Below, piece by piece: positions 15,871 to 23,719 of a stretch of DNA of 64,000 nucleotides. Under the pieces are notes generated by a model, which did no database searches, was not told the DNA's origin, and saw only the letters and a list, made by a program, of their open reading frames with translations. A program made the position numbers and the translations under genes. The stretch's first letter is position 1. Each line of letters opens with the position of its first letter. Source of the DNA: Phycisphaerales bacterium (GTDB lineage: Bacteria; Planctomycetota; Phycisphaerae; Sedimentisphaerales; UBA12454); NCBI GenBank assembly GCA_003142595.1, contig PLMU01000006.1:1-64000 (forward strand). Direction: 5' to 3'.

Positions 15871-18579
15871 TTATTTCAGCTCCGCAAGATTCTTTTCCAC
15901 GGCCGCCAACTGTTCATTCAGTTCCGCAAGTCTCAACTTCGTTTGCTCGACGACTTCCGGCTTGGCCCGTTTTACGAAATTCTCATTGCCAAGTTTCGCC
16001 TGGTTGGATTTCACGCCCGCAAGTATTTCATCTCTCTGCTTTTCAAGCCTCTTTGATTCCGCGCCAGTTTCGATAATGTCGTGCACGAATACCTGAATCT
16101 GCTCGACTATCGCCGCCGCTGCTGTCTGCGGTTTTTCTTCTGTTGGCGAAGCGGAAAATTTATCAAGCCCGCCTCTGTCGCAGATTAAATCCGCGTTGTC
16201 GTTGAGAATTTTCGACAATTTGGCCGATGCGTTTGCCGATGCAGTCAGTTTTTTATTCGGCACTACGGTATATTTATTCCTGATTTCACGAATTCCGCGC
16301 ACAACTTCCTGACAAATCGCGATTTTCTCTTCAATCTCCGGCTCAAAATACTTATCCGATATCTTCGGCCACTGGGCGATAATCAGCGCATCGGTTTTTC
16401 CGAATTCAATCAGTCCTTTAAGCCCTCTTTGCGGCACTACTTCGTTTAATTTCTGGAATATCCCTTCCGTAATGAACGGCACAAACGGATGCAGCAACCG
16501 AAGCGTGCAATCCAGCACAAATGCCAGCACATTCTGCGGCGTTTGCTTTTGCTCCGCATCCCTCAACCGCGGCTTAATCCATTCAAGATACCAGTTGCAC
16601 AAATCGTTCCAGAAAAATCGGTAAATCGCCATCAGCGGCTCGCTCACTCCGAAATTATCCAGCATTTCCGTAACTTCTCGAACGGTCGTCGTCAGCCTCG
16701 ACAAAATCCATTTATCTGTAATCGTCATTTTCTTTGCGTCGAAAGCGTCGAAGTCGATGCCCTCAAGATTCATCATCGCAAAGCGGGATGCGTTCCACAG
16801 TTTATTGCAGAAATTTCTGCCGATATCGAATTTCTCGCTGATATTTCTGCCTTGCTCGTCTTTGGTTACAGGCAGTTTCAAATCCTGACTTTCGGTCGTC
16901 ATCTGGCAAAGGCTGAACCTCATCGCGTCGGCGCCGTAAGTATCGATAATATCGATTGGGTCGATTCCGTTTCCTTTGCTCTTGCTCATCCGCTCGCCGT
17001 TTCCGTCGAGTATCGTCGGATGAATAAAAACATCTTTAAACGGCACCTGGCCCATATTTTCCAGTCCCATCATCACCATTCGCGAAACCCACAGCGTAAT
17101 AATATCTCGTGCCGTAACCAGCGTATTCGTCGGATAATAAAATTTCAGCTCTTCCGTCTGCTCCGGCCAGCCAAGTGTGCTGTGCGGCCAAAGCGCCGAG
17201 CTGAACCAGGTATCGAGAACATCCGGGTCCTGCTGCAAATCTTTCGACTTGCATTTCTCGCATTCTGTCGGGTCTTCGATGCCCGTATTGTTATGGCCGC
17301 AAGTTTCACAATACCAAATCGGAATCCGATGTCCCCACCAAAGCTGCCTGCTTATGCACCAGTCGCGAATCCCATACAGCCAGTCGAGATAAGTCCTCGC
17401 GAATCTTTCCGGATGAAACTTAATCTTGCCGCTCTCGACCGCCTTGATTGCTTCTTTTGCTAGCGGCCCGACCTTCACAAACCACTGATCGGACAGATAA
17501 GGCTCGATTATATCTCCGCTGCGGTCCGAATGTCCCACCTCGTGCTCTCGCGGCTCGACTTTTTCAACCAATCCCTGCGATTCCAAGTCCGCAACAATCG
17601 TTTTCCTTGCTTTATACTTGTCAAGACCGGCATATTTCCCGCCGTTTTCATTTATTTTTCCGTCAGGCGTTAATATATTTATCATTTCAAGTTTGTGCCG
17701 CTGCCCGATTTCATAGTCGTTCGGGTCGTGAGCAGGCGTAACCTTCAAAAAGCCTGTTCCTTCGCCGAGTTTCACATAATCGTCTGCGATAATCGGAATC
17801 TGCCTGCCTGTTAGCGGCAAATGAACCATCTTGCCGACAAATTTCTTTGCGTTCTTGTCCTTCGGATTTACCGCAACCGCAGTATCGCCGAGCATCGTCT
17901 CCGGCCGGGTCGTCGCAACGGTAATATTTCCGCTGCCATCGACAAGCGGATAATGGATATACCAGAAATTTCCTTGAACGGTTTTATGAACGACTTCATC
18001 GTCCGCAACAGCCGTCTGCAGAACTGAATCCCAGTTGACAAGTCTTTTGCCTCGATAGATGAGCCCTTTTTTAAATAAATTTACAAAAGTATATCTGACC
18101 GCCTTTGCGCACATTTCATCGAGAGTAAATCTTGTTCGCTCCCAGTCGCAGCTTGCCCCGATTCTTTTTAGCTGTTCGAGGATTTTATTGCCGTATTGCT
18201 TTTTCCAGTCCCAAATCATTTCGACTAATTTTTCGCGTCCGATGTCGTGGCGTGTTTTTCCTGTTTCGGCCTTGAGAGTTTTTTCAACAACTGATTGGGT
18301 AGCGATACCCGCGTGGTCTGTTCCCGGCATCCATAAAGTATTAAATCCCTGCATACGTTTAAATCGGACAAGAACGTCCTGGATGGTATTATCGATTGCG
18401 TGTCCAAGGTGCAGTGCGCCTGTAACATTCGGCGGCGGTATTACGATTGTGTATGGATGACCTTTCCTTCCGCCTTTGGCGGGCGGTTCGGTATGAAAAT
18501 AATTGCCTTTCAGCCAGATTTCATCTGCAAGGCGTTCTATTTCCTTTGGTTCATATACCTTTGATAATTCTTCTGCCAT
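15871..18579 (-). CDS. valS: Valyl-tRNA synthetase
   Basis: Class I aminoacyl-tRNA synthetase that charges tRNA-Val, with editing of threonyl products. Seen in order: the HIGH-type motif HLGH at 57-60 after PPPNVTGAL, the CP1 editing domain at about 190-340 (NITVATTRPETMLGDTAVAV), a zinc-type cysteine cluster (YCETCGHN...CEKCKS) near 415-440, the KMSKS-type motif ERMSKSKG near 527, the anticodon-binding domain, and a C-terminal coiled coil (about 830-902) ending LAAVEKNLAELK. The length of 902 is typical. The gene follows hisI by 48 bp on the same strand and probably shares its transcript. The Shine-Dalgarno sequence is weak. Confidence 0.95.
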   Translation of the reverse strand: MAEELSKVYEPKEIERLADEIWLKGNYFHTEPPAKGGRKGHPYTIVIPPPNVTGALHLGHAIDNTIQDVLVRFKRMQGFNTLWMPGTDHAGIATQSVVEKTLKAETGKTRHDIGREKLVEMIWDWKKQYGNKILEQLKRIGASCDWERTRFTLDEMCAKAVRYTFVNLFKKGLIYRGKRLVNWDSVLQTAVADDEVVHKTVQGNFWYIHYPLVDGSGNITVATTRPETMLGDTAVAVNPKDKNAKKFVGKMVHLPLTGRQIPIIADDYVKLGEGTGFLKVTPAHDPNDYEIGQRHKLEMINILTPDGKINENGGKYAGLDKYKARKTIVADLESQGLVEKVEPREHEVGHSDRSGDIIEPYLSDQWFVKVGPLAKEAIKAVESGKIKFHPERFARTYLDWLYGIRDWCISRQLWWGHRIPIWYCETCGHNNTGIEDPTECEKCKSKDLQQDPDVLDTWFSSALWPHSTLGWPEQTEELKFYYPTNTLVTARDIITLWVSRMVMMGLENMGQVPFKDVFIHPTILDGNGERMSKSKGNGIDPIDIIDTYGADAMRFSLCQMTTESQDLKLPVTKDEQGRNISEKFDIGRNFCNKLWNASRFAMMNLEGIDFDAFDAKKMTITDKWILSRLTTTVREVTEMLDNFGVSEPLMAIYRFFWNDLCNWYLEWIKPRLRDAEQKQTPQNVLAFVLDCTLRLLHPFVPFITEGIFQKLNEVVPQRGLKGLIEFGKTDALIIAQWPKISDKYFEPEIEEKIAICQEVVRGIREIRNKYTVVPNKKLTASANASAKLSKILNDNADLICDRGGLDKFSASPTEEKPQTAAAAIVEQIQVFVHDIIETGAESKRLEKQRDEILAGVKSNQAKLGNENFVKRAKPEVVEQTKLRLAELNEQLAAVEKNLAELK

Positions 18580-18627
18580 AACTATTGTCCAATATAATCT
18601 TAACCTGTGTAGCTAAGTGATGAGAGG

Positions 18628-19044
18628 CTAATTATTTTTTTTGTATGCTTCTTTAGGGTCGTAAACTTTTTCAGCGGTAAATTCAAGTTTGCCGCCGCCC
18701 AATTTTAACGTTCTATAAAAGCAGGACATATAGCCGACGTGGCACTGGCCCTGGTCAACTTCAACTTTTAGAATCAAACAATCCTGGTCGCAGTCAACGA
18801 GAATTTGCTTAACCTTTTGGTAGTGGCCGCTTTCTTCGCCTTTTTTCCAGAGCTTTTTTCTGCTTCTGCTGTAAAACACTGCCTGGCCTGTATTTATAGT
18901 CAAGTCCAGCGCCTCTTTATTCATATACGCGACCATTAAAATCTGGCCGGTTTTCGCGTCCTGCGATATAGCTGTAATCAGGCCGTTTGAGTCGAATTTC
19001 GGTTCAAAATCAGTGCCGAGCTCAATTTTATTATCTGCTGTCAA
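18628..19044 (-). CDS. hisI: Phosphoribosyl-AMP cyclohydrolase
   Basis: Zinc enzyme for the third step of histidine synthesis, opening the purine ring of phosphoribosyl-AMP. The family signatures are visible: MVAYMNKEAL near 38, YSRSRKKLWKKGEESGH near 57, DCDQDCLILKVEVDQGQCH near 85 and SCFYR near 107; the cysteines and aspartates bind metal. No fused HisE domain is present. The start is a TTG with GGAG 9 nt upstream. It is an isolated his gene ahead of valS, which is unusual only in that no other his gene is near. Confidence 0.92.
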   Translation of the reverse strand: MTADNKIELGTDFEPKFDSNGLITAISQDAKTGQILMVAYMNKEALDLTINTGQAVFYSRSRKKLWKKGEESGHYQKVKQILVDCDQDCLILKVEVDQGQCHVGYMSCFYRTLKLGGGKLEFTAEKVYDPKEAYKKNN

Positions 19045-19127
19045 TTTTTCATCTCCAATTTATCTGCTTGCCGATAAATGTTTTACGCGTTATTATATCG
19101 AAATTCAAGCTTTTTTGTAAGGAATAA

Positions 19128-20156
19128 ATGAGCAAAAAAAGTAAACATCTTTCGCACCTTATACGGATAGCCGTTGCAATAATAGCCTTTTTATATTTTG
19201 TAGTCAAAAATGACCCAAAAGCTATTATAAAGGATTTTAGCAGTTTAAATATATTTATTTTTCTCTTTGCGTTCCTGCTTTTTGTGGGTGGAAATTTAGT
19301 TTTTGTTTTGCGATGGCTTTTATTGCTGCGAACGCAGAAGGTTTATATTTCGTATTGGCCGGCACTTAAACTTCACCTCCTGGGCCTGTTTTATAATAAC
19401 TGCCTGCCGGGCTCGGTCGGCGGCGATTTGCTGAGGGCTTGGTATGTTACAAAACATACCGAAAAAAAGCTTGAAGCCGCGATGAGCGTTTTTGTCGACA
19501 GGGTTATAGGTCTTATTTGTACTGTGGCAATGGCGTTTCTTGCATACTGGCTAATTCCTTCGGGGGATAGCGGAACAAAACTTACGTTCGGCAGTAAATT
19601 TAACTTTGTTTCCTTTTCTATAAAACTACTGCTGGGCATTGCGGCTATGGTTTTATTGGGGCTGGCGGTTATTGCAGTAATGTATTACAGCAGGAAACTG
19701 CGGCCTATCCTTTTGAAATACGTGTTTATCCTTGGTATCAAGTGGAAATTATGGCTGAGCAGAATTGTTACAGCCGTGAAACTTTACTGCTCCAGACCAT
19801 TTATTATTCTGATAGCAGTTATACTTAGCTTTATATGCCAGGCGATGCCGATTTACGGTTTATACCTGGTAGGAAAGGACTTAGGAATCGCAGCACATAT
19901 CAAATACTATTTTATTTTCTTCCCGCTTTCATGGATAATCGGCGTGATACCGATAAGCGTCGGCGGAGCAGGCGTTATGGAATTTGGTATTCAGGGTATG
20001 TTTAAAGTTATTGGGGTTTCTTATAGAATTCCAACACTAGCGCTGGCGCAGAGAATAATGTGGCTGATAATATCAGTACCCGGCGTGATAATTCATTTGA
20101 CCGGCAAACACCTTCCGTCAGAGGCTCCGCTAGAAGCGGAGAATATAGAACAGTAA
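19128..20156 (+). CDS. Flippase-like membrane protein (LPG synthase TM / UPF0104 family)
   Basis: An integral membrane protein of 342 residues with about eight hydrophobic segments, matching the UPF0104/lysylphosphatidylglycerol-synthase transmembrane family: FLFAFLLFVGGNLVFVLRW near 45, YNNCLPGSVGGDLLRAWY near 92, SVFVDRVIGL near 122 and SVGGAGVMEFGIQG near 277. The catalytic GNAT domain of true MprF is absent, so a transport or flippase-like role for a lipid or lipid-linked sugar is likelier. AAGGA lies 7 nt before the ATG. A second family member occurs at 32918-33892. Confidence 0.8.
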   Translation: MSKKSKHLSHLIRIAVAIIAFLYFVVKNDPKAIIKDFSSLNIFIFLFAFLLFVGGNLVFVLRWLLLLRTQKVYISYWPALKLHLLGLFYNNCLPGSVGGDLLRAWYVTKHTEKKLEAAMSVFVDRVIGLICTVAMAFLAYWLIPSGDSGTKLTFGSKFNFVSFSIKLLLGIAAMVLLGLAVIAVMYYSRKLRPILLKYVFILGIKWKLWLSRIVTAVKLYCSRPFIILIAVILSFICQAMPIYGLYLVGKDLGIAAHIKYYFIFFPLSWIIGVIPISVGGAGVMEFGIQGMFKVIGVSYRIPTLALAQRIMWLIISVPGVIIHLTGKHLPSEAPLEAENIEQ

Positions 20157-20166
20157 GGCAGGGATA

Positions 20167-20874
20167 TTAAAAGCCGTAGTGATGGCCGGGATAGAGAAGA
20201 TTGATTGCAAAGAGGTGAATAGGGGAAAATATATAGCCGAAAAACTGCCAAGCGATAATAAGGCCAATAATCGAATTGGCCGGTCGGCGAATAAACTCCT
20301 TGTATTTGTAAGCATTTTCACTACTAAAAAAAAGCGGGACAAGATTGCTGCCATCCAACGGCGGAACAGGCAAAAGATTGAAAACAAATAACACGAGATT
20401 CAATGTAAAAAATATGCTTGCCATAACAGCCAAGCCGTTTGTCCAGCCAGTATCGAGGGGTTGAGTTACGTGCGAAAACGAAATGCTTTCGGGCGGACAA
20501 AACCAGCCTACGGCAATTCCAAGGCGAATTATTATCGCGGCGATAAGAACAAGAATCAAATTTGCAGCAGGGCCGGCCAAGGCCATCAATACCTCACGTT
20601 TTGGGTGTTGCCGGGCCCAGACAGGGTCGAAAGGCGTGCTTGCCCATCCAATCATCCAGCCATTATAAAAATACGACATAATCGGAATCACAATCATTCC
20701 GAAGGGCGATCTTCTTATATGAGCAAACGGGTCGAGAGTGGCAAGGCCGTGGTAAAAGGCGGTATTGTCGCCGAGCATTGTAGCGGCAAAGGCATGAGCA
20801 GCTTCGTGAAAGCTCAATGATACTATGAATGCCAAATACCAGCCACAACCTAATAAAATCTTATCGCTGTCCAT
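20167..20874 (-). CDS. Site-2 protease family membrane metallopeptidase (M50)
   Basis: A 235-residue membrane protein of the minimal site-2 protease class. The zinc-binding HEAAH is near residues 23-27 inside the first membrane segment, and the third ligand lies in NLLPVPPLDGSNLV near 166-177. Other conserved features are DPFAHIRRSPFG near 49 and the GPAANLILVL helix near 102. There is no PDZ domain, unlike the RseP homologue at 27913-30006. The substrate is unknown. It converges with the flippase-like gene, 10 bp away. Confidence 0.85.
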   Translation of the reverse strand: MDSDKILLGCGWYLAFIVSLSFHEAAHAFAATMLGDNTAFYHGLATLDPFAHIRRSPFGMIVIPIMSYFYNGWMIGWASTPFDPVWARQHPKREVLMALAGPAANLILVLIAAIIIRLGIAVGWFCPPESISFSHVTQPLDTGWTNGLAVMASIFFTLNLVLFVFNLLPVPPLDGSNLVPLFFSSENAYKYKEFIRRPANSIIGLIIAWQFFGYIFSPIHLFAINLLYPGHHYGF

Positions 20875-20936
20875 CGCAGTAATAATAATGATTTTTAGTT
20901 AAGGCACAAGAAAGAAAAGATTGTAAATTAAAAATA

Positions 20937-20953
20937 GAAGATTTATAATTTAA
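20937..20953. repeat. AT-rich 17-mer, left copy
   Basis: GAAGATTTATAATTTAA here and GAAGATTTAAAATTTAA at 21688-21704 differ by one base. They bracket the hairpin repeats and the peroxiredoxin gene. Similar AT-rich words are common intergenic filler, so the pairing may be chance. Confidence 0.4.
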
Positions 20954-20973
20954 CGACGTACTTTGAATTACGC

Positions 20974-21063
20974 GATTTCTCGACTGTGCTCGAAATGACG
21001 TAGATTCCCGCTTTCGCGGGAATGACAAAACGAGATTGCCGCGGCCTGCGGCCTCGCAATGAC
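20974..21063. repeat. Three successive REP-like hairpins ending in AATGAC
   Basis: Three units lie head to tail upstream of the peroxiredoxin gene: 20974-20999, 21003-21026 and 21034-21063. Each starts GATT, folds into a hairpin and ends AATGAC. The middle one is a perfect 8-bp stem (ATTCCCGC/GCGGGAAT, loop TTTC); the third has ATTGC/GCAAT around GGCC-TGC-GGCC. A fourth related unit is at 60667-60693. This form is typical of dispersed intergenic palindromes. Confidence 0.7.
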
Positions 21064-21105
21064 AACGAAGCGGAGAAAAGGTTGACCTTAGGAAAGGGGT
21101 AAACG

Positions 21106-21672
21106 ATGGGTGATAAAAAATACAAATCTGTGATTATGAATCTTTCGGCAATACTTATCATTTTAGTGTTATTAACCGGCTGCGAGCATAAAGAAAAGGC
21201 TGCCGATGTTTCGAAAGGGAAAGAAATGGTAAAATTAAAAATTGGAGATACGGCACCGGCGTTCGAACTGTTAGAGCAGAACTCGAAAATGGTCAAACTG
21301 TCAGACTTCGAGGGCAAGAAAGTGCTTGTTTATTTCTATCCCAAGGCCGATACGCCCGGATGCACCAAGCAGGCGTGCAGTGTGCGGGATTTCGCTGAGC
21401 CGCTTAAAAATGCCGGCGTCGTTGCGCTGGGCATTAGTCCTGATAAGCCAGATGCCCAGAAAAAATTCGATGAAAAATACAAATTAGGCTTTCGGCTTCT
21501 CAGCGACCCTGACCATAAAACCGCCGAGGCATACGGCGTTTGGGGAAAGTCAATCTTCGGCATAACCCGTTCGTCATTTTTGATAGATGAACAGGGCAAA
21601 ATCATCGGGGTATGGTATGATGTCAGCCCATCCGATACGGTCCCTAATGCGATGGAGAAGCTGGGAAAATAG
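21106..21672 (+). CDS. bcp: Bcp-type peroxiredoxin, predicted lipoprotein
   Basis: Thiol peroxidase that reduces hydrogen peroxide and organic hydroperoxides. The AhpC/TSA domain spans about 45-188: IGDTAPAFEL, VYFYPKADTPGCTKQACSVRDF with the peroxidatic Cys (PGC) and a second Cys five residues later as in atypical 2-Cys Bcp proteins, GISPDKPD and the conserved Arg in ITRSSFLID. Unlike ordinary cytoplasmic Bcp, it has an N-terminal signal peptide ending LLTGC near residue 26, so it is probably a membrane-anchored periplasmic lipoprotein. AGGAAAGGGG precedes the ATG. REP-like hairpins fill the region before it. Confidence 0.87.
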   Translation: MGDKKYKSVIMNLSAILIILVLLTGCEHKEKAADVSKGKEMVKLKIGDTAPAFELLEQNSKMVKLSDFEGKKVLVYFYPKADTPGCTKQACSVRDFAEPLKNAGVVALGISPDKPDAQKKFDEKYKLGFRLLSDPDHKTAEAYGVWGKSIFGITRSSFLIDEQGKIIGVWYDVSPSDTVPNAMEKLGK

Positions 21673-21687
21673 CGCGAATTTAAGATT

Positions 21688-21704
21688 GAAGATTTAAAAT
21701 TTAA
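21688..21704. repeat. AT-rich 17-mer, right copy
   Basis: Right-hand copy of the AT-rich word at 20937-20953 (16 of 17 bases identical, same orientation), in the gap after the peroxiredoxin gene. The surrounding bases continue as ATTTAAGATT-type low-complexity sequence. Confidence 0.4.
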
Positions 21705-21733
21705 GATTTAACATCGAATAAATGAGGTGGTAA

Positions 21734-22336
21734 ATGACAATGCTAAAAGTTTTCTATTTTGTTGCGGGTTTTGTGGTCGGTATTATCTGCCTTTATTTAA
21801 TAGAAACTTATTCGGCTTATCTTTCTCCAAACGCGGAGTTATACGGCTATCCCAAGAAGTTCGGGGACGTAACAATCACGGCTTTTAAATCCACAGGCCT
21901 GCAGGAGAGCAAAGGCATTGATAAAATCTTAATGATTACAAAAGGTGAATCGCCGTTTTTTTATGCCTCTAAAAATAAAGCCGGTAGAGTTACGGAGGTC
22001 GCAATACTGGGACAGGAAAAGCAAATTCGATTCGTTATGTTCGCAGCAGAAAAAAATGAAACCGGATGGGCAAACGCTATGTATGCATACGGCAAAAATA
22101 ATCTTACTATAGGGGACAAGTATACAGATATTAATTTTGACGGGAAGTTCGACGAAAAAGAAGTTTATAATGAAAAAGGAACAAAACTGACAACGTATAT
22201 ATACGTCGATAATAACTGGAAACAGGCAGATTCCGTTATGGATGGAGGAGTTAAAGTCGGCGGAATTAAATATGTTTTCGACGCTGATGCCGGCTGGCGA
22301 AAAGATGATGCGAATTCAATAAACAAGTTATTCTAA
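21734..22336 (+). CDS. Membrane-anchored protein of unknown function
   Basis: A 200-residue protein I do not recognise. One N-terminal membrane segment (about 5-25, VFYFVAGFVVGIICLYLI) is followed by a soluble region. Near residue 130-150 a segment with spaced acids, DINFDGKFDEKEVY, resembles a single calcium-binding EF-hand-like loop of the kind often seen in exported planctomycete proteins. AGGTGG lies just before the ATG. It is last on the plus strand before a converging operon. Confidence 0.6.
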   Translation: MTMLKVFYFVAGFVVGIICLYLIETYSAYLSPNAELYGYPKKFGDVTITAFKSTGLQESKGIDKILMITKGESPFFYASKNKAGRVTEVAILGQEKQIRFVMFAAEKNETGWANAMYAYGKNNLTIGDKYTDINFDGKFDEKEVYNEKGTKLTTYIYVDNNWKQADSVMDGGVKVGGIKYVFDADAGWRKDDANSINKLF

Positions 22337-22384
22337 TTGATGAGCAAAGAAGGCGAACTGCGAGAGGGGGGACGTTGCCAATTA

Positions 22385-22825
22385 TTATTCAATTTTTATC
22401 TGGTCCGGGGAATCGAGGACAATTTCCGCTCGGCCCTGATAGGCGGTTATAAAGCCGGTGATTTCAACATTTTTTCCCGTGTATTGCTGCGGGTTAGGAA
22501 ATTTGGAAACGCTGGAATCGAAAATTACGGCACCGAACGGACAAGTTTTATAATCAGGACAGAAATTTATAAATACAGTTCCCTTGTCAGAAGTATAAAC
22601 GTGGTCAACTTTGCCTGTTACGCAAACAACTTTTCCAATATTTTCCGGTGCCTGTGTAAAATTTATACGCTTTGAAGGCGACTGCCAAGAAGTTTGCCGG
22701 TTTTCGTTATCAGGCGACAAAGAAGCCCAAGGCGGTCTTCTCGATAATAAGATTGAGGCGGCAATGATAATCGCAGCAACAATGATGGCTAATGGTACTT
22801 TATTTTTATCGTGAAGATTTTTCAT
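22385..22825 (-). CDS. Membrane-anchored OB-fold protein
   Basis: A small protein with one N-terminal membrane segment (about 8-28, VPLAIIVAAIIIAASILL) and a C-terminal domain with the strand pattern of an OB-fold (GKVVCVTGKVDHVYT, TVFINFCPDY, KNVEITGFITAYQGRAEIVLD). Such domains bind nucleic acid or oligosaccharide, but here it would sit outside the membrane, and no ligand can be named. I chose the ATG at 22825, preceded by AGGCGG, which overlaps the end of folD by 20 nt. It closes the fhs-folD operon; the link to folate metabolism may be only transcriptional. Confidence 0.68.
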   Translation of the reverse strand: MKNLHDKNKVPLAIIVAAIIIAASILLSRRPPWASLSPDNENRQTSWQSPSKRINFTQAPENIGKVVCVTGKVDHVYTSDKGTVFINFCPDYKTCPFGAVIFDSSVSKFPNPQQYTGKNVEITGFITAYQGRAEIVLDSPDQIKIE

Positions 22826-23708
22826 ATAATCCGCCTGCAATTTTTGCACTTTCAACGGTATTATATAACAACATAGTGATAGTCATAGGTCCGACGCCAC
22901 CGGGGACGGGAGTAATTAAACTTGCCTTTTTGCTGACTCCCTCAAAATCGACATCGCCGGCAAGTCTGAAACCATTCTTCTTTGTCGAATCTTCAACCCT
23001 TGTTATGCCGACATCAATAACTACGGCACCATCCTTTATCATATCAGCAGTTATAGTATTGGGTTTGCCGATTGCCGCGATAACAATATCAGCTCTTTTC
23101 GTATGGGCGGCAATATTTTTTGTTCTCGTATGGCAGACGGTAACGGTCGCGTTGCCTGCGGGAGATTTCTGCATAAGCATATTGGCAAGCGATTTGCCGA
23201 CAAGATTGCTTCTGCCGACAATGACGACCTCTGCGCCGTCGAGTTTTACGCCGCTGCGGATTAATAATTGAATAACGCCGTGCGGGGTGCAGGACAGGAA
23301 GGTTTTTTGGCCGACGACCATTTTGCCCATACTTAACGGATGAGAAGCGTCAACGTCCTTGACGGTGTCGATTGCAAATAGAATCTTTTGTTCGTCAAGG
23401 TGTTTGGGCAGGGGAAGCTGGACGAGAATGCCGTTGATTTTAGGGTCTTTATTCATTTTATTGATAAGAGCGAGCAAATCTTTTTCGGAAGTCTGGTCGG
23501 GCAGACGGTTATCGCTGGAATAAATACCGATTTCGGAGCAGGCCTTTTCTTTTGCGGTTACATAAGAGATAGAAGGAGGGTCATGGCCAACGAGTATAAC
23601 GCCGAGGCCGGGCGTAATGCCTTTTGCTTTGAGTTTGGCAACTTCAGCTTTTAATTCGCTGCGGATATCAGTCGCGATTTGTTTGCCATCGATAATTTTA
23701 GCGGGCAT
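22806..23708 (-). CDS. folD: Bifunctional methylenetetrahydrofolate dehydrogenase/cyclohydrolase
   Basis: Cytosolic enzyme that interconverts 5,10-methylene-, methenyl- and 10-formyl-tetrahydrofolate. Seen: SYVTAKEKACSEIGI with the catalytic-type lysine, GILVQLPLPKHLD, DVDASHPLSMGK, the Rossmann region VVIVGRSNLVGKSLANML and the C-terminal VPGGVGPMTITMLLYNT. Length 300 is slightly above average. GGAG precedes the ATG. It lies 11 bp after fhs, so the pair converts formate to methylene-THF. Confidence 0.95.
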   Translation of the reverse strand: MPAKIIDGKQIATDIRSELKAEVAKLKAKGITPGLGVILVGHDPPSISYVTAKEKACSEIGIYSSDNRLPDQTSEKDLLALINKMNKDPKINGILVQLPLPKHLDEQKILFAIDTVKDVDASHPLSMGKMVVGQKTFLSCTPHGVIQLLIRSGVKLDGAEVVIVGRSNLVGKSLANMLMQKSPAGNATVTVCHTRTKNIAAHTKRADIVIAAIGKPNTITADMIKDGAVVIDVGITRVEDSTKKNGFRLAGDVDFEGVSKKASLITPVPGGVGPMTITMLLYNTVESAKIAGGLYEKSSR

Positions 23709-23719
23709 TTAAACTCCGA

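Noticed and set aside
16489-17463. Long open frame (324 codons) on the plus strand
   Set aside because: It lies wholly antisense to valS, whose motifs are continuous; the translated sequence is rich in His, Arg and Cys, as expected of an opposite-strand frame.
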